Source: Flavobacterium sp. 11 (lineage in GTDB: Bacteria > Bacteroidota > Bacteroidia > Flavobacteriales > Flavobacteriaceae). Taken from it: a stretch of DNA of 64,000 nucleotides. The notes under the pieces are model-generated. The model searched no databases. It worked only from the letters and a program-made list of their open reading frames with translations, and had not been told where the DNA came from. Location: the NCBI RefSeq assembly GCF_002754315.1, contig NZ_PEFE01000001.1, positions 744,001-808,000 of the forward strand. Reading direction: 5' to 3'. The translations under genes and the position numbers were made by a program. Position 1 is the first letter of the stretch, and every line of letters starts with the position of its first letter. Shown in pieces: positions 55,518-64,000 of this stretch.

Positions 55518-56672
55518 TGCCTTTTGAATCAAAACACTCACCGCATTTCCACCAAAACCAACGGCATTAATCAGTACTTTTTTAATTGGTTTGGTTTGTA
55601 ATTGCGCTTCCGCAAAAGGAACTCCGATAAATCTGTTGTGTTGCATCATCAAAATAGCGAGTTCCATACTCAAAATCCCCGATGCACCAAAAGTGTGACC
55701 AATTTTCCATTTATTGGTAGTCAATAAAGGAAGGCTTTCGCCAAAGATTTTCTCTATCGCTTTATACTCCGTCAAATCGCCTTTTATAGTTCCCGGAGCA
55801 TGCATCACAATAACATCAACTTCGGATAAATCAGTGTTTTCCAATGCCATTTTCATTGATTTTTGGAAACAAGTTGCTTCCGCCGAAATAGAAATATTAT
55901 GTTCTAGAATTTCCGTAGCATAACCGATTCCTTCTATATAAGCCAAGGCATTTTCTTTTTTCCCTATTTCGAGACAACACACACCGGCACCTTCGCCAAG
56001 AATCATGGTGCTTTGTTTCTTTTCTAAATCAAGCGCACGATTCGGGTATGTTTCTGTACTATTCGAATAAATTTTTAACGCCCGCATTTGGGCAATCGTA
56101 AAATCAGTCAATGGCGCTTCACTGCCACCAACCAGAAATTTATCAGCCATTCCTGCTCGAAGCCAAGCCACTCCATTTAACACTGCGTGCAAAGCAGTGG
56201 AACACGTAATGGAATGAGATATTTCAGGACCAGAGCTTTGTAAATCATGGGCAACCCAAGAGGAAATATTTCCCAAAGTGGTCGTTGGAGAAGCTAGAGT
56301 TTGTGCTTTTCCGGTTTGTAAATAATCTTGATAGTGTTTTTCGAATAAATCTGTTGCTCCACGTGACGAACCAATATTAATCCCAAAAATATCTTTTTGT
56401 GTCCAACCCGCATTTTGCATCGCTTGTCGCGAAGCCGCCATGGCATACAAAACCGATTTATCTAAGGATTTATATTTGTTATCTGATTCTCGCAAACCGC
56501 CAACAACTTGCTCTGAATTAGCGTTTAAAGTCGCTACAAAGGTTTTTTTATGGTCTAAAATATGTTCCGTAAAACAATGATTTTCATTAAGATAATTTTC
56601 CCAAATAGCCTCAGGAGTATTTCCTAAAGGCGAAATGGAAGCTATGGCTGTTATGGAGATTATTGTTGACAA
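55515..56672 (-). CDS. Beta-ketoacyl-ACP synthase in the biotin cluster
   Basis: A 385-residue KAS I/II-type condensing enzyme with a complete triad: Cys157 in ITCSTALHA, His291 in VMHAPGTIKGD and His326 in KWKIGHTFGASG. The start codon appears to be TTG at 56672, 24 bp after a TAACTTTG promoter element (56703-56696). It condenses malonyl-ACP with an acyl primer. Its place directly upstream of bioA, bioD and bioF on the same strand suggests supply of the pimeloyl moiety for biotin; no bioC or bioH is seen here. That role is inference; a role in pigment or general lipid synthesis is the alternative. Confidence 0.9.
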   Translation of the reverse strand: MSTIISITAIASISPLGNTPEAIWENYLNENHCFTEHILDHKKTFVATLNANSEQVVGGLRESDNKYKSLDKSVLYAMAASRQAMQNAGWTQKDIFGINIGSSRGATDLFEKHYQDYLQTGKAQTLASPTTTLGNISSWVAHDLQSSGPEISHSITCSTALHAVLNGVAWLRAGMADKFLVGGSEAPLTDFTIAQMRALKIYSNSTETYPNRALDLEKKQSTMILGEGAGVCCLEIGKKENALAYIEGIGYATEILEHNISISAEATCFQKSMKMALENTDLSEVDVIVMHAPGTIKGDLTEYKAIEKIFGESLPLLTTNKWKIGHTFGASGILSMELAILMMQHNRFIGVPFAEAQLQTKPIKKVLINAVGFGGNAVSVLIQKA

Positions 56673-56695
56673 GATATTTTTTTTGGCAAAGGTCG

Positions 56696-56703
56696 CAAAG
56701 TTA
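56696..56703 (-). promoter_or_regulatory. Ketoacyl synthase gene -7 element
   Basis: TAACTTTG on the minus strand matches TAnnTTTG. Confidence 0.5.
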
Positions 56704-56797
56704 TTTACATTCTACATTCTATCAGTGAAAAAATAGCACACGGATGGCACGAATTCTCACAGATAAAAACTGATTTTTTTAATCTGTGACTTAAAAA

Positions 56798-58069
56798 TTA
56801 AACAATTTCTAAAGCATTTTCGACTACTTGATATACTTTTTCTAATTGTTCATCGGTAATAATGTAAGGAGGCAAAATGTACACAATATTACCAACAGGA
56901 CGCAGAATTATTCCGTTTTCGATAAAAAAATCATAGAGTTTATTACGCAATGTTCCATAATAACTGGCTGAACTTTCGGTTTTTATTTCTAATGCAAAAA
57001 TGACTCCCAGCACTCGTGTTGTAACAACTTTTGGGTGATTTTTAATTCGCTCCTGAAAATCCAAATGATTTTGATTAACACGAATTATATTCGCTTGCAT
57101 TTCATTGGTTTGTAACAATTCTAAACTGGCCAAAGCCGCCGCACAGCCTGTAGGATTTGCTGTAAATGTGTGTCCATGAAACAGCGCTTTATTGATATCG
57201 TCATCATAAAAAGCATCGAATAAATCCTGAGTAAAAGTGGTAATCGCCATGGGAATAGTTCCTCCGGTCAACGCTTTGGACAGACACATCATAGCTGGTT
57301 TTTCCACCAAATAATCTGTTGCAAAAATTTTTCCAGTTTTTCCAAAGCCCGTCATCACTTCGTCAGCAATGGTTAGCACATTATTCTCCTGACAAATTCG
57401 CATCAACATATCTAACGATTCCGGTTCGTACATTACCATTCCTGCAGCTCCTTGAACCAATGGCTCAAAAATAAAACCTGCACAAGTATTGTTTTTTATA
57501 ACGGATTGTAAAGCATTGTAACTTTCCTGCTCCTGTCCTTTAACTGGAACCGGTATCCGAACCACATCAATAAACATTCCTTGAAAAGCTTGTGTATAAA
57601 ATGAAATTCCGCTCGCTGCCATGGCTGCAAAAGTATCGCCGTGAAAAGCATTTTCGAAAGCGATTATCGTAGTTCTCTTTTCTCCTTTATTGAAAAAAAA
57701 TTGTAGCGCCACTTTAATTGCCACTTCAACTGCTGTAGATCCATTATCCGAAAAGAATATTTTCTGTTGGTTTTTTGGTAAGATTTCCATCAACTTCTCG
57801 GCTACCAAAATAGCGGGTTCGTGTGTAAATCCACCAAACAAAACATGCTCTAATGTAGTGAGTTGTTTGTAAATCGCATCGGCAATAAAGGTGTTCGAAT
57901 GTCCATAAGGATTGACCCACCACGAAGCGATTGCATCAATATATTCCTTCTCATTTTCATCCCAAAGCAAGGCGCCTTTTCCTTTTTTAATGGCAATTGG
58001 TAACGCTGCGGTTTTATGTTGGGTATACGGATGCCAAAGATATTGGCGGTCTCTTTCTGTTAAATTCAT
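56798..58069 (-). CDS. bioA: Adenosylmethionine-8-amino-7-oxononanoate aminotransferase
   Basis: A 423-residue PLP-dependent class III aminotransferase. The ATG at 58069 (MNLTERDRQYLWHPYTQ) is the normal BioA start; the upstream frame is dropped. Visible motifs are WHPYTQHK, SWWVNPYGHSN, the PLP-binding DEVMTGFGKTG and the lysine in CLSKALTGGTIP. It converts KAPA to DAPA using S-adenosylmethionine as amino donor. A TATCTTTG element ends 4 bp before the ATG, so the mRNA may be leaderless. Confidence 0.97.
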   Translation of the reverse strand: MNLTERDRQYLWHPYTQHKTAALPIAIKKGKGALLWDENEKEYIDAIASWWVNPYGHSNTFIADAIYKQLTTLEHVLFGGFTHEPAILVAEKLMEILPKNQQKIFFSDNGSTAVEVAIKVALQFFFNKGEKRTTIIAFENAFHGDTFAAMAASGISFYTQAFQGMFIDVVRIPVPVKGQEQESYNALQSVIKNNTCAGFIFEPLVQGAAGMVMYEPESLDMLMRICQENNVLTIADEVMTGFGKTGKIFATDYLVEKPAMMCLSKALTGGTIPMAITTFTQDLFDAFYDDDINKALFHGHTFTANPTGCAAALASLELLQTNEMQANIIRVNQNHLDFQERIKNHPKVVTTRVLGVIFALEIKTESSASYYGTLRNKLYDFFIENGIILRPVGNIVYILPPYIITDEQLEKVYQVVENALEIV

Positions 58070-58073
58070 TTTG

Positions 58074-58081
58074 CAAAGATA
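58074..58081 (-). promoter_or_regulatory. bioA -7 element directly before the ATG
   Basis: TATCTTTG on the minus strand, followed by CAAA and the ATG. The arrangement is the same as at pth (TATTTTTG-CAAC-ATG). Confidence 0.6.
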
Positions 58082-58153
58082 AAATAAGCAAGCTACAAGA
58101 AGCGAGAAAAACCTAAAAAACAAGTCTTGATTCTTTCTTCTTGATTCTTAATT

Positions 58154-58771
58154 TTATAAACTCAATAGATTTTCTCTAAATCGGTCTGCGTATTCTTTGA
58201 TTACATTTTTATCAAAATACGGCTCTTGTTCTATTCGTCCAATGCATTTTACTCTCGTTTTAGATAAAATAATCGATTCGGTTGCTTTATTTTCGTTACC
58301 AGAAAAAACTATTCCCACGACTGCGATTTTTCTGTTTTGCAAGGCTTCAATCGTCAATAACGTATGATTGATACTTCCCAAGTAATGTCGGGAAACCACA
58401 ATCACTTTATAATCCGGTTGAATCAAATCAATCACACAATCATTTGAATTCAACGGAACAAAAACACCTCCAGCACCTTCAACAACCAAATGATTCTCTG
58501 TTTTGGGCTCAATGATTTTCTTTAAATCAATAACAATTCCGTCCAATTCAGCAGCGAGATGTGGACTAGCCGGTGTATTTAAAGCATAACTGTTCGGATG
58601 AATTACCGTCTTTTCATTAGATAAAAAACATTTGATTTTATGACTGTCAGAATTTTCTAAATCGCCAGCTTGGATGGGTTTCCAATAATCTGCCTGCAAA
58701 GCTTCTGTAATAATAGCTGACGCGATGGTTTTACCAACATCGGTTCCAATTCCTGTTATAAATAGTTTCAT
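58154..58771 (-). CDS. bioD: Dethiobiotin synthetase
   Basis: A 205-residue P-loop enzyme. The ATG at 58771 (MKLFITGIGTDVGKT) is chosen because the P-loop GIGTDVGKT must lie at the N-terminus; the longer frame is spurious. WKPIQAGD and EGAGGVFVP are family motifs. It closes the ureido ring of dethiobiotin with ATP and CO2. It lies between the DUF2007 gene and bioA. Confidence 0.97.
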   Translation of the reverse strand: MKLFITGIGTDVGKTIASAIITEALQADYWKPIQAGDLENSDSHKIKCFLSNEKTVIHPNSYALNTPASPHLAAELDGIVIDLKKIIEPKTENHLVVEGAGGVFVPLNSNDCVIDLIQPDYKVIVVSRHYLGSINHTLLTIEALQNRKIAVVGIVFSGNENKATESIILSKTRVKCIGRIEQEPYFDKNVIKEYADRFRENLLSL

Positions 58772-58826
58772 ATAAATAGCACACGGATGACACAGATTTA
58801 ACTGATTGTCACTGATTTTTAAAAAT

Positions 58827-59237
58827 TTATTTAAATTCAAATTTGCAATTATCACATTTGTATTTATGCTTAGAATAAAATGGTATTGCAACTAAAAAAA
58901 CGGAAAAAAGAAATACTAAAAAAGATTTTAAATCTTGGATAGAAGTAACCATATCTATTTGTTCCGCTCCACATTTTGGACATTTTCTCAATTTTTCATT
59001 ATCATCTAATGAATACTGACTAATATTTGAAAAAATATCGGTAGCTTTTTCAAAATCATTATTTTGAACAAAAAGCTTGACACCTCCAACAGCATTACTG
59101 TATAATGGATTTGAATCTACTGTATTATTATCGCGCATAAATACTTCAATACCCTCGGATTCTAATTTTCCTTTGAAGATTATTGCTTCAGAGGAATATT
59201 GAAAAGTCGCTATTTTTTGAAAAGTGCTTTCTTCCAT
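58827..59237 (-). CDS. DUF2007-like protein with zinc ribbon
   Basis: A 136-residue protein. Residues 1-72 match the DUF2007 (putative signal-transducing) fold: ATFQYSSEAIIFKGKLESEGIEVFMRDNNTV. CPKCG near residue 86 and CDNC near the end form a zinc ribbon that flanks one membrane segment (FLVFLFSVFLVAIPFY). It is inserted in the biotin cluster between bioF and bioD, with 8 bp to bioF. Function unknown; a link to biotin is only positional. Confidence 0.82.
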   Translation of the reverse strand: MEESTFQKIATFQYSSEAIIFKGKLESEGIEVFMRDNNTVDSNPLYSNAVGGVKLFVQNNDFEKATDIFSNISQYSLDDNEKLRKCPKCGAEQIDMVTSIQDLKSFLVFLFSVFLVAIPFYSKHKYKCDNCKFEFK

Positions 59238-59244
59238 AATTTAT

Positions 59245-60384
59245 TTAAAAAACAAAAGTACTCAACAAACGCAACACTTCCGAGATTTCCTGTTGCGAAT
59301 TATAACTGTGCAAACAAAAACGCAAGCGTTCCTGTCCTTCGGGAACAGTTGGCGAAAGTATTGCTTTCACATCAAATCCTTTTTCCTGCAGTAAGTTGGC
59401 GATTGCTTTTACTTTTTCATTTCCTGGAATGATAGCGGATTGTATCGCAGATTTGCTTCGAACAAAAAGCGGCTTTAATCCCAATATATTTTTTTCCTGA
59501 TTAAAAAAAACAATGTTTTCTCTTAATTTTAAAATTGAAGCCGAATCTTTTTTTAAATGTTGGTATGCAACCAAAATCGTGGCAACGGAATGTGGCGAAA
59601 GCCCTGTGGTATAAATAAAACTTCGGGCAAAATTTACTAAATAATCCCTTAATTCAATCGAACTTAAAATCGCGGCTCCATGACAACCCAACCCTTTTCC
59701 GAAAGTCATAATGCGGGCAAAAACATGATTTTGCAAACCTAACATTTGTACGAATCCTTCTCCTTCTGTACCAAAAACGCCCAAAGCATGCGCTTCATCA
59801 ACAACAAGATAACAATTATATTTATCTGAAAGCTGAACTAATTCTTCTAGATTTGGACAATCTCCATCCATAGAAAAAACAGATTCGGTGACGATATAAA
59901 TATTGGTATTTGGATTCCGTAAAATCAATTTTTCTAAATCTTCAAAATCATTGTGATTGAATTTATAGGCTTTGGCATTAGACAGTTGAATTCCGTCCCG
60001 AATAGAAGCATGACACAATTCATCGTATAAAATCAAGTCGTTTTTTTGCGGAACAGCACTAAAAAAACCAACATTGGCATCATAGCCCGAATTAAAAATC
60101 AAAGCCGATTCAGATTTGTGGAAATTGGCAATAAAGTCTTCTGTTTCTTGATACAGTTTATGGTTTCCAGATAATAAACGAGAACCGGTTGCTCCGTTTT
60201 GAATGATGTTATTAGTAATTAAATGCTGATGCGTCTCCTTAAAAATAATTTCTGACTGAGAAAAACCCAAGTAATCATTGGAAGAAAAATCAATCTTTTT
60301 ACTTGACAAAGGTAATTTTCGCAAAGCATTATTCTGCTTTCTAATTTCAAGTTTAGCGGATAAATTTTCTGGAAAATGTTTCAT
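59245..60384 (-). CDS. bioF: 8-amino-7-oxononanoate synthase
   Basis: A 379-residue alpha-oxoamine synthase. The ATG at 60384 (MKHFPENLSAKLE) follows a TATTTTTG element by 6 bp. Motifs: FSSNDYLGFS, GATGSRLLSGN, VDEAHALGVFG and the PLP lysine in TFGKGLGCHG. It condenses pimeloyl-ACP (or -CoA) with alanine to give KAPA. It is the first gene of the minus-strand biotin run bioF, DUF2007, bioD, bioA, ketoacyl synthase. Confidence 0.97.
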   Translation of the reverse strand: MKHFPENLSAKLEIRKQNNALRKLPLSSKKIDFSSNDYLGFSQSEIIFKETHQHLITNNIIQNGATGSRLLSGNHKLYQETEDFIANFHKSESALIFNSGYDANVGFFSAVPQKNDLILYDELCHASIRDGIQLSNAKAYKFNHNDFEDLEKLILRNPNTNIYIVTESVFSMDGDCPNLEELVQLSDKYNCYLVVDEAHALGVFGTEGEGFVQMLGLQNHVFARIMTFGKGLGCHGAAILSSIELRDYLVNFARSFIYTTGLSPHSVATILVAYQHLKKDSASILKLRENIVFFNQEKNILGLKPLFVRSKSAIQSAIIPGNEKVKAIANLLQEKGFDVKAILSPTVPEGQERLRFCLHSYNSQQEISEVLRLLSTFVF

Positions 60385-60390
60385 AGTCAG

Positions 60391-60398
60391 CAAAAATA
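60391..60398 (-). promoter_or_regulatory. bioF -7 element directly before the ATG
   Basis: TATTTTTG on the minus strand, 6 bp before the ATG at 60384. Confidence 0.55.
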
Positions 60399-60679
60399 AG
60401 CATCTTTTTTGGTTTATGGATTTTGCGCCATTTTTGTTTGCTGATTTCTTCAAATTAATGAAATTTGAAATATAAATTCTAATTTAGAATCCCATTTCAT
60501 AAATCATAAAAATATAATTCATTAAAATTTAACAATTGAAAAATAGCAATGAAAAAAAAATCTATAAATTTTTCCGAAAACGGTTTCGATTTATAACTTT
60601 CATAAAATTATGTTAAAAAAAACTTAAAATTAATATCGAAGATGTTAACCTATGAAATAGTTTTCTACTTTCGGCAAAT

Positions 60680-61219
60680 ATGAAACGAATTGCATCACTT
60701 TTTCTAATAGTAACGTTGTTCTACAACGTGATGGGATACTATCTGATGTTTGCTTATCAAGAGGAGCAAGCGTGGGTGTCTTCTATGGAGAAAAAACATG
60801 ATTCAGAGTTTCAAGTAATCAAATTGAACGCCACTTTATACTCCTTTATCGAAGACACTGATTTTGAGTATGTAAATGAAGATGTGGTTATCAACAATAA
60901 AAGTTATCATATTTTCAAGAAAAGAATTCAAAACAACATACTAAGTCTTTATTACCTGCGCAATTCACATCAAGATGCAATAAGTCAGGATTTAAAAGAC
61001 ATTGTTGACAATCAATTATTCAACGGATCCTCATCAAAAGAGTCTCCAGTAAAAAAACTACTAAAATCTTTCCTAAAAGATTATGTAGCAAATACTGCTG
61101 TTTGCGTAAATTTTTCTCCAAAAACAGCTGTACTTTCAAGTGAACCTATCATTATGCCAAACCAGGCGCTAGATTCCGGATACATTTCCGTATCGTATTC
61201 ACCACCCGATTTCGTTTAA
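60680..61219 (+). CDS. Hypothetical secreted or membrane-anchored protein
   Basis: A 179-residue protein with an N-terminal hydrophobic segment (IASLFLIVTLFYNVMGYYLMFAY), then a charged domain (EKKHDSEFQVIKL, YVNEDVVINNKSYHIFKK) and a long C-terminal tail ending SVSYSPPDF. I do not recognise the family. TACTTTCG, one mismatch from TAnnTTTG, lies 6 bp before the ATG. It is upstream of a hairpin-rich gap and two outer-membrane protein genes. Function unknown. Confidence 0.75.
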   Translation: MKRIASLFLIVTLFYNVMGYYLMFAYQEEQAWVSSMEKKHDSEFQVIKLNATLYSFIEDTDFEYVNEDVVINNKSYHIFKKRIQNNILSLYYLRNSHQDAISQDLKDIVDNQLFNGSSSKESPVKKLLKSFLKDYVANTAVCVNFSPKTAVLSSEPIIMPNQALDSGYISVSYSPPDFV

Positions 61220-61708
61220 ATCTCCTTTCATTTTAGTGGAATCATTCGCTTTTATCTGGCATTTGTAAAGTCAAGATAATTCACGATTGCTTTTTAGCTA
61301 AATCTGTACATTTATTACATCCATTTATTAGAAATTATGCCCGTTATAAATACAAAATAGTCTTTTGTATTTATCCGAATTCGCTTTTTGCGAATGAATT
61401 CAAAGGTCTATTTTGTATTTCTATTCTGGTATATTTTGTACTACTAGCTTTAAGAATCATGATTTAAATGGATTTGCAAATTCAAAAAATGGATTTTTAA
61501 AAGAGTTCTTTATTTCAAATGCAACCTTCAATCTATCCTTTTGCCTTGTAAAATCAACGAGACTTTTTGGCGAAAGCCAAAGTAGATCTTGCTTTACAGT
61601 GATACTACCTATCCACTAACTTATCTGTTTTTAATGCCAAACTTCTTTTTAGAAAGAAGCAGTTGTTGGCCTGTTTTATACCATTAACCATTTTAAAAAA
61701 CCAAAAAC
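61220..61708. other. Hairpin-rich gap, possible noncoding RNA or gene remnant
   Basis: In this 489-bp gap AAATACAAAATAG (61348-61360) pairs with CTATTTTGTATTT (61408-61420), with an inner stem TTCGC/GCGAA (61380-61394). A second stem-loop TTTGGC-GAAA-GCCAAA lies at about 61566-61581. A 68-codon frame at 61413 has no credible start. It could be a leader, a small RNA or decayed sequence. Confidence 0.45.
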
Positions 61709-62836
61709 TTGAAAAATTTATCCGCTTTACAATCCGCTTGTATTTTTATCCTATTCCTTACAATTACTTTTAACACCCAAAATATGTCTGCTCAGGGTTG
61801 CGTCGCTATCAAGGGTAATGCCACAAGCTGTATGTCGATTCACGCAGACAGTACTAATGTTTCCGGATGGCAATTTGCCAGCAGTGGTCGCTATTTTAGA
61901 TCATTCAGACACTTTTCAGGAACAGAAGAAAACAAAGATAGATTAGTTCAAAAAACAGAAGTTATCAATTACACTTCCGTTTTCAATCTTTCACTCACCA
62001 GAATATTAAACAACCGTTGGTCCGTTATGGTCGACCTACCCATTTCAAACAACGTTCGTTCTTCATTGTACGAACATGGATTGGTAAATGGGACTTACGT
62101 AAAAAGAGAAAGACATTCAACCAGTTCTTTTGGAATAGGAGATATTAGATTTGCCGCTTACAGATGGATGTTAGATCCGGCAAAAAGCACAAAAGGAAAT
62201 ATACAATTAGGATTAGGGATAAAATTACCAACCGGTGATTACAACTACAAAGATTATTTTTACAATGTAGGTCCAAACGGGACAAAAGAATTGCGCACTG
62301 TAGATCAATCCATCCAGTTAGGAGACGGTGGTACTGGATTTACTTTTGAATTAAACACCTTTTACAACTTCATTGAGAACTTTGGAGTTTACGGTAATTT
62401 CTATTACTTAATTAATCCTCGTGAGCAAAATGGCACGAGAACCTATAGAGAAACAATTGTATCAAGATTAGCTAACGAAGCTATTATGAGCGTACCAGAT
62501 CAATATATGTTTAGAGCAGGTTTTAACTATTCCGTGAATCAAGTAAAAGGATTATCTGTGGCGGCAGGTGCACGATTAGAAGGGATTCCTGTTTATGATC
62601 TTGTGGGTGGCAGTGGCGATTTCCGTCGTCCGGGTTATATCTGGTCAGTAGAGCCTTCTGTAAACTATGAATACAAAAAAGTAGTCTTGTTTGTATCAGT
62701 GCCATTTGCAGTAGTTCGTAACCGTACACAAAGTGTTACTGACAAAGAAAATTCTGTAACAACAGGTACACATGTTCAGGGTGATGCGGCATTTGCTGAT
62801 TACACAATTAACATCGGTATATCAACCAGATTTTAG
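61709..62836 (+). CDS. Outer-membrane beta-barrel protein (transporter-like)
   Basis: A 375-residue protein. The start is TTG at 61709, since the next ATG lies past the signal peptide (ACIFILFLTITFNTQNMSAQG). The mature part alternates amphipathic strands and ends TINIGISTRF with a terminal Phe, as outer-membrane barrels do; SVMVDLPISNNV and GLGIKLPTGDY recall the MetA-pathway/phenol-degradation OMP group. Two cysteines (CVAIKGNATSC) near the N-terminus may form a disulphide. It is followed by a second similar barrel and a lipoprotein. Substrate unknown. Confidence 0.8.
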   Translation: MKNLSALQSACIFILFLTITFNTQNMSAQGCVAIKGNATSCMSIHADSTNVSGWQFASSGRYFRSFRHFSGTEENKDRLVQKTEVINYTSVFNLSLTRILNNRWSVMVDLPISNNVRSSLYEHGLVNGTYVKRERHSTSSFGIGDIRFAAYRWMLDPAKSTKGNIQLGLGIKLPTGDYNYKDYFYNVGPNGTKELRTVDQSIQLGDGGTGFTFELNTFYNFIENFGVYGNFYYLINPREQNGTRTYRETIVSRLANEAIMSVPDQYMFRAGFNYSVNQVKGLSVAAGARLEGIPVYDLVGGSGDFRRPGYIWSVEPSVNYEYKKVVLFVSVPFAVVRNRTQSVTDKENSVTTGTHVQGDAAFADYTINIGISTRF

Positions 62837-62967
62837 AGACATACCATTTAAGAATTAGTTGCATTTTACAAGAATATCAATAACACAATACGCTTTTAAA
62901 TAATATCAAAAAAAACCAATTATTTTAAATCGTAAAATACCAAACTACTAACCAAAACCATTTTTTA

Positions 62968-63891
62968 ATGAAAAAATTTTATCTGAGTTGCCTGCTGTTG
63001 GCACCTTTATTTATGAATGCTCAAACAGAGATTGACGGTATTATGATGAGCAAAAACAATTTTTGTTTTGGAGCTGTATACCAATATAGCAGCTGGGACG
63101 AGTATTGGGAAGGAACCTTTAAAAGAGAAAATCTTAATCTTGGTACCGTTTCTACAAAATCAGTTGCCTTAATGGGAAACTATGGTGTTTCTGATAAATT
63201 GAATATTATTTTCAGCCTTCCGTACGTAGAGACAAAGGCTTCTGCAGGAACAATGGAAGGTCAAAAAGGATTGCAGGACCTATCGTTAACCATAAAATAC
63301 ATGCCTTTTGAAAAAACAATTGGAAAAGCAACCTACTCTTTATATGCTTTAGGAGGACTTTCGGCTCCAGTTTCTAATTATTCAGCTGATTATTTGCCTT
63401 TAAGTCTTGGTCTAAAAAGCAAAACTGCTTCTTTACGATTGATGGGTGATTATCAAAGAGGTCGTTTTTTCAGCACTATTTCCGGAGCGTATGTAAAAAG
63501 AGCGAACATAACCATTGACAGAAATTCCTATTACACAAACGAAATACATTACACCAATGAAGTTGATATGCCTGACGCAATTTCTGTAAACTTCAGAATA
63601 GGGTATCGCTCAAACAGATTAATAGCCGAGGCAGTGGTAGACAACTGGGTTACACAATCTGGAGGATTTGACATTACAACAAACAATATGCCTTTTCCGA
63701 GCAATACTATGAATGCATTAAAAGTTGGCGTGAATACTAAATATACACTCAAGAAAATACCGGCATTATCTCTTATTGGAGGATGCAATTTTGTTACAGA
63801 AGGCAGAAATGTTGGACAATCGAATACCTTTTATGGCGGTTTATTTTATATCCTTAATTTAAAAAAAACAACTCAAGAAAATGAAAAATAA
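62968..63891 (+). CDS. Outer-membrane beta-barrel protein
   Basis: A 307-residue protein with signal peptide (LLLAPLFMNAQ). Short strands with alternating hydrophobic residues (ALMGNYGVSDKLNIIFSLPYVE, TIKYMPF) indicate a barrel similar to the previous gene product. The ending FYGGLFYILNLKKTTQENEK extends beyond the last strand. Its stop overlaps the next gene's start by 11 bp, so the two are coupled. Function unknown. Confidence 0.75.
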   Translation: MKKFYLSCLLLAPLFMNAQTEIDGIMMSKNNFCFGAVYQYSSWDEYWEGTFKRENLNLGTVSTKSVALMGNYGVSDKLNIIFSLPYVETKASAGTMEGQKGLQDLSLTIKYMPFEKTIGKATYSLYALGGLSAPVSNYSADYLPLSLGLKSKTASLRLMGDYQRGRFFSTISGAYVKRANITIDRNSYYTNEIHYTNEVDMPDAISVNFRIGYRSNRLIAEAVVDNWVTQSGGFDITTNNMPFPSNTMNALKVGVNTKYTLKKIPALSLIGGCNFVTEGRNVGQSNTFYGGLFYILNLKKTTQENEK

Positions 63892-64000
63892 AATACAAAA
63901 AATAGCCTATAACAGTCTTTTGGTTTTGTTTCTTACGTTGAACTATTCTTGTAGTGATGAGTTAACAGAACGCAACGAACAATTTCCTCAATTAAATCCG
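63881..64000 (+). CDS. Lipoprotein, 3' end outside the window
   Basis: Forty residues are visible. The signal peptide ends in NYSC followed by SDE, giving a lipidated Cys24. The mature start ELTERNEQFPQLNP is not enough for a family. In similar clusters from memory such lipoproteins can be PAP2/haloperoxidase-like; that is a guess only. The start overlaps the preceding stop by 11 bp. Confidence 0.75.
   Translation, partial: MKNKIQKIAYNSLLVLFLTLNYSCSDELTERNEQFPQLNP

Noticed and set aside
61413-61619. 68-codon frame in the hairpin-rich gap
   Set aside because: Starts inside a hairpin arm, no family resemblance, no ribosome-binding-like sequence.

Overview
The window is an AT-rich chromosomal segment of a Flavobacterium-like member of the Bacteroidota. 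The evidence is a SusC/SusD polysaccharide utilization locus, several secreted proteins with C-terminal type IX secretion (Por) sorting domains, flavobacterial TAnnTTTG promoter elements, and a tRNA-Leu without encoded CCA. The window opens inside a susC-like gene and closes inside a lipoprotein gene.

Region 1 (1-18940) is an arabinan/arabinoside utilization locus: SusC and SusD; five secreted arabinan-type glycosidases plus a GH127 beta-L-arabinofuranosidase (GH51, GH43 x3, GH127, GH51); then ribulokinase, ribulose-5-phosphate 4-epimerase, arabinose isomerase and a lipoprotein aldose 1-epimerase. Polymer capture and cleavage at the envelope feed L-arabinose into xylulose-5-phosphate. A 21-bp palindrome overlaps the araB promoter and recurs in front of the convergent GH97 gene (21198-23117), which suggests one shared arabinose regulator. 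Between the two lie two cassette-like single genes with recombination-site-like palindromes. One carries a nonsense mutation.

Region 2 (23346-31880) is an 8.5-kb integrative element in the 3' end of tRNA-Leu(CAA). A 15-bp direct repeat marks both ends, and each end has a pair of GTCGGG boxes spaced 11 bp apart. It carries a tyrosine recombinase, an RteC-like protein, an excisionase-like HTH protein, a possible replication initiator, and cargo: a CPBP membrane protease, several microproteins, and a DUF3800 plus putative nuclease pair whose first gene is frameshifted.

Region 3 (31947-40383) is core housekeeping: prs, rplY, pth, a secreted M43-type metalloprotease, ribF, two tandem paralogous membrane proteins and bioB. 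Region 4 (40447-55459) holds four large secreted proteins with unrelated N-terminal heads (delta-60 repeats, beta-helix, IPT/TIG and others) but one shared C-terminal module of about 450-500 residues ending in a T9SS signal; recX sits among them. Region 5 (55515-60384, minus strand) is a biotin cluster: a ketoacyl synthase, bioA, bioD, a DUF2007-like protein and bioF. Region 6 (60680-64000) has an unknown secreted protein, a hairpin-rich 490-bp gap, two outer-membrane beta-barrel proteins and the start of a lipoprotein.
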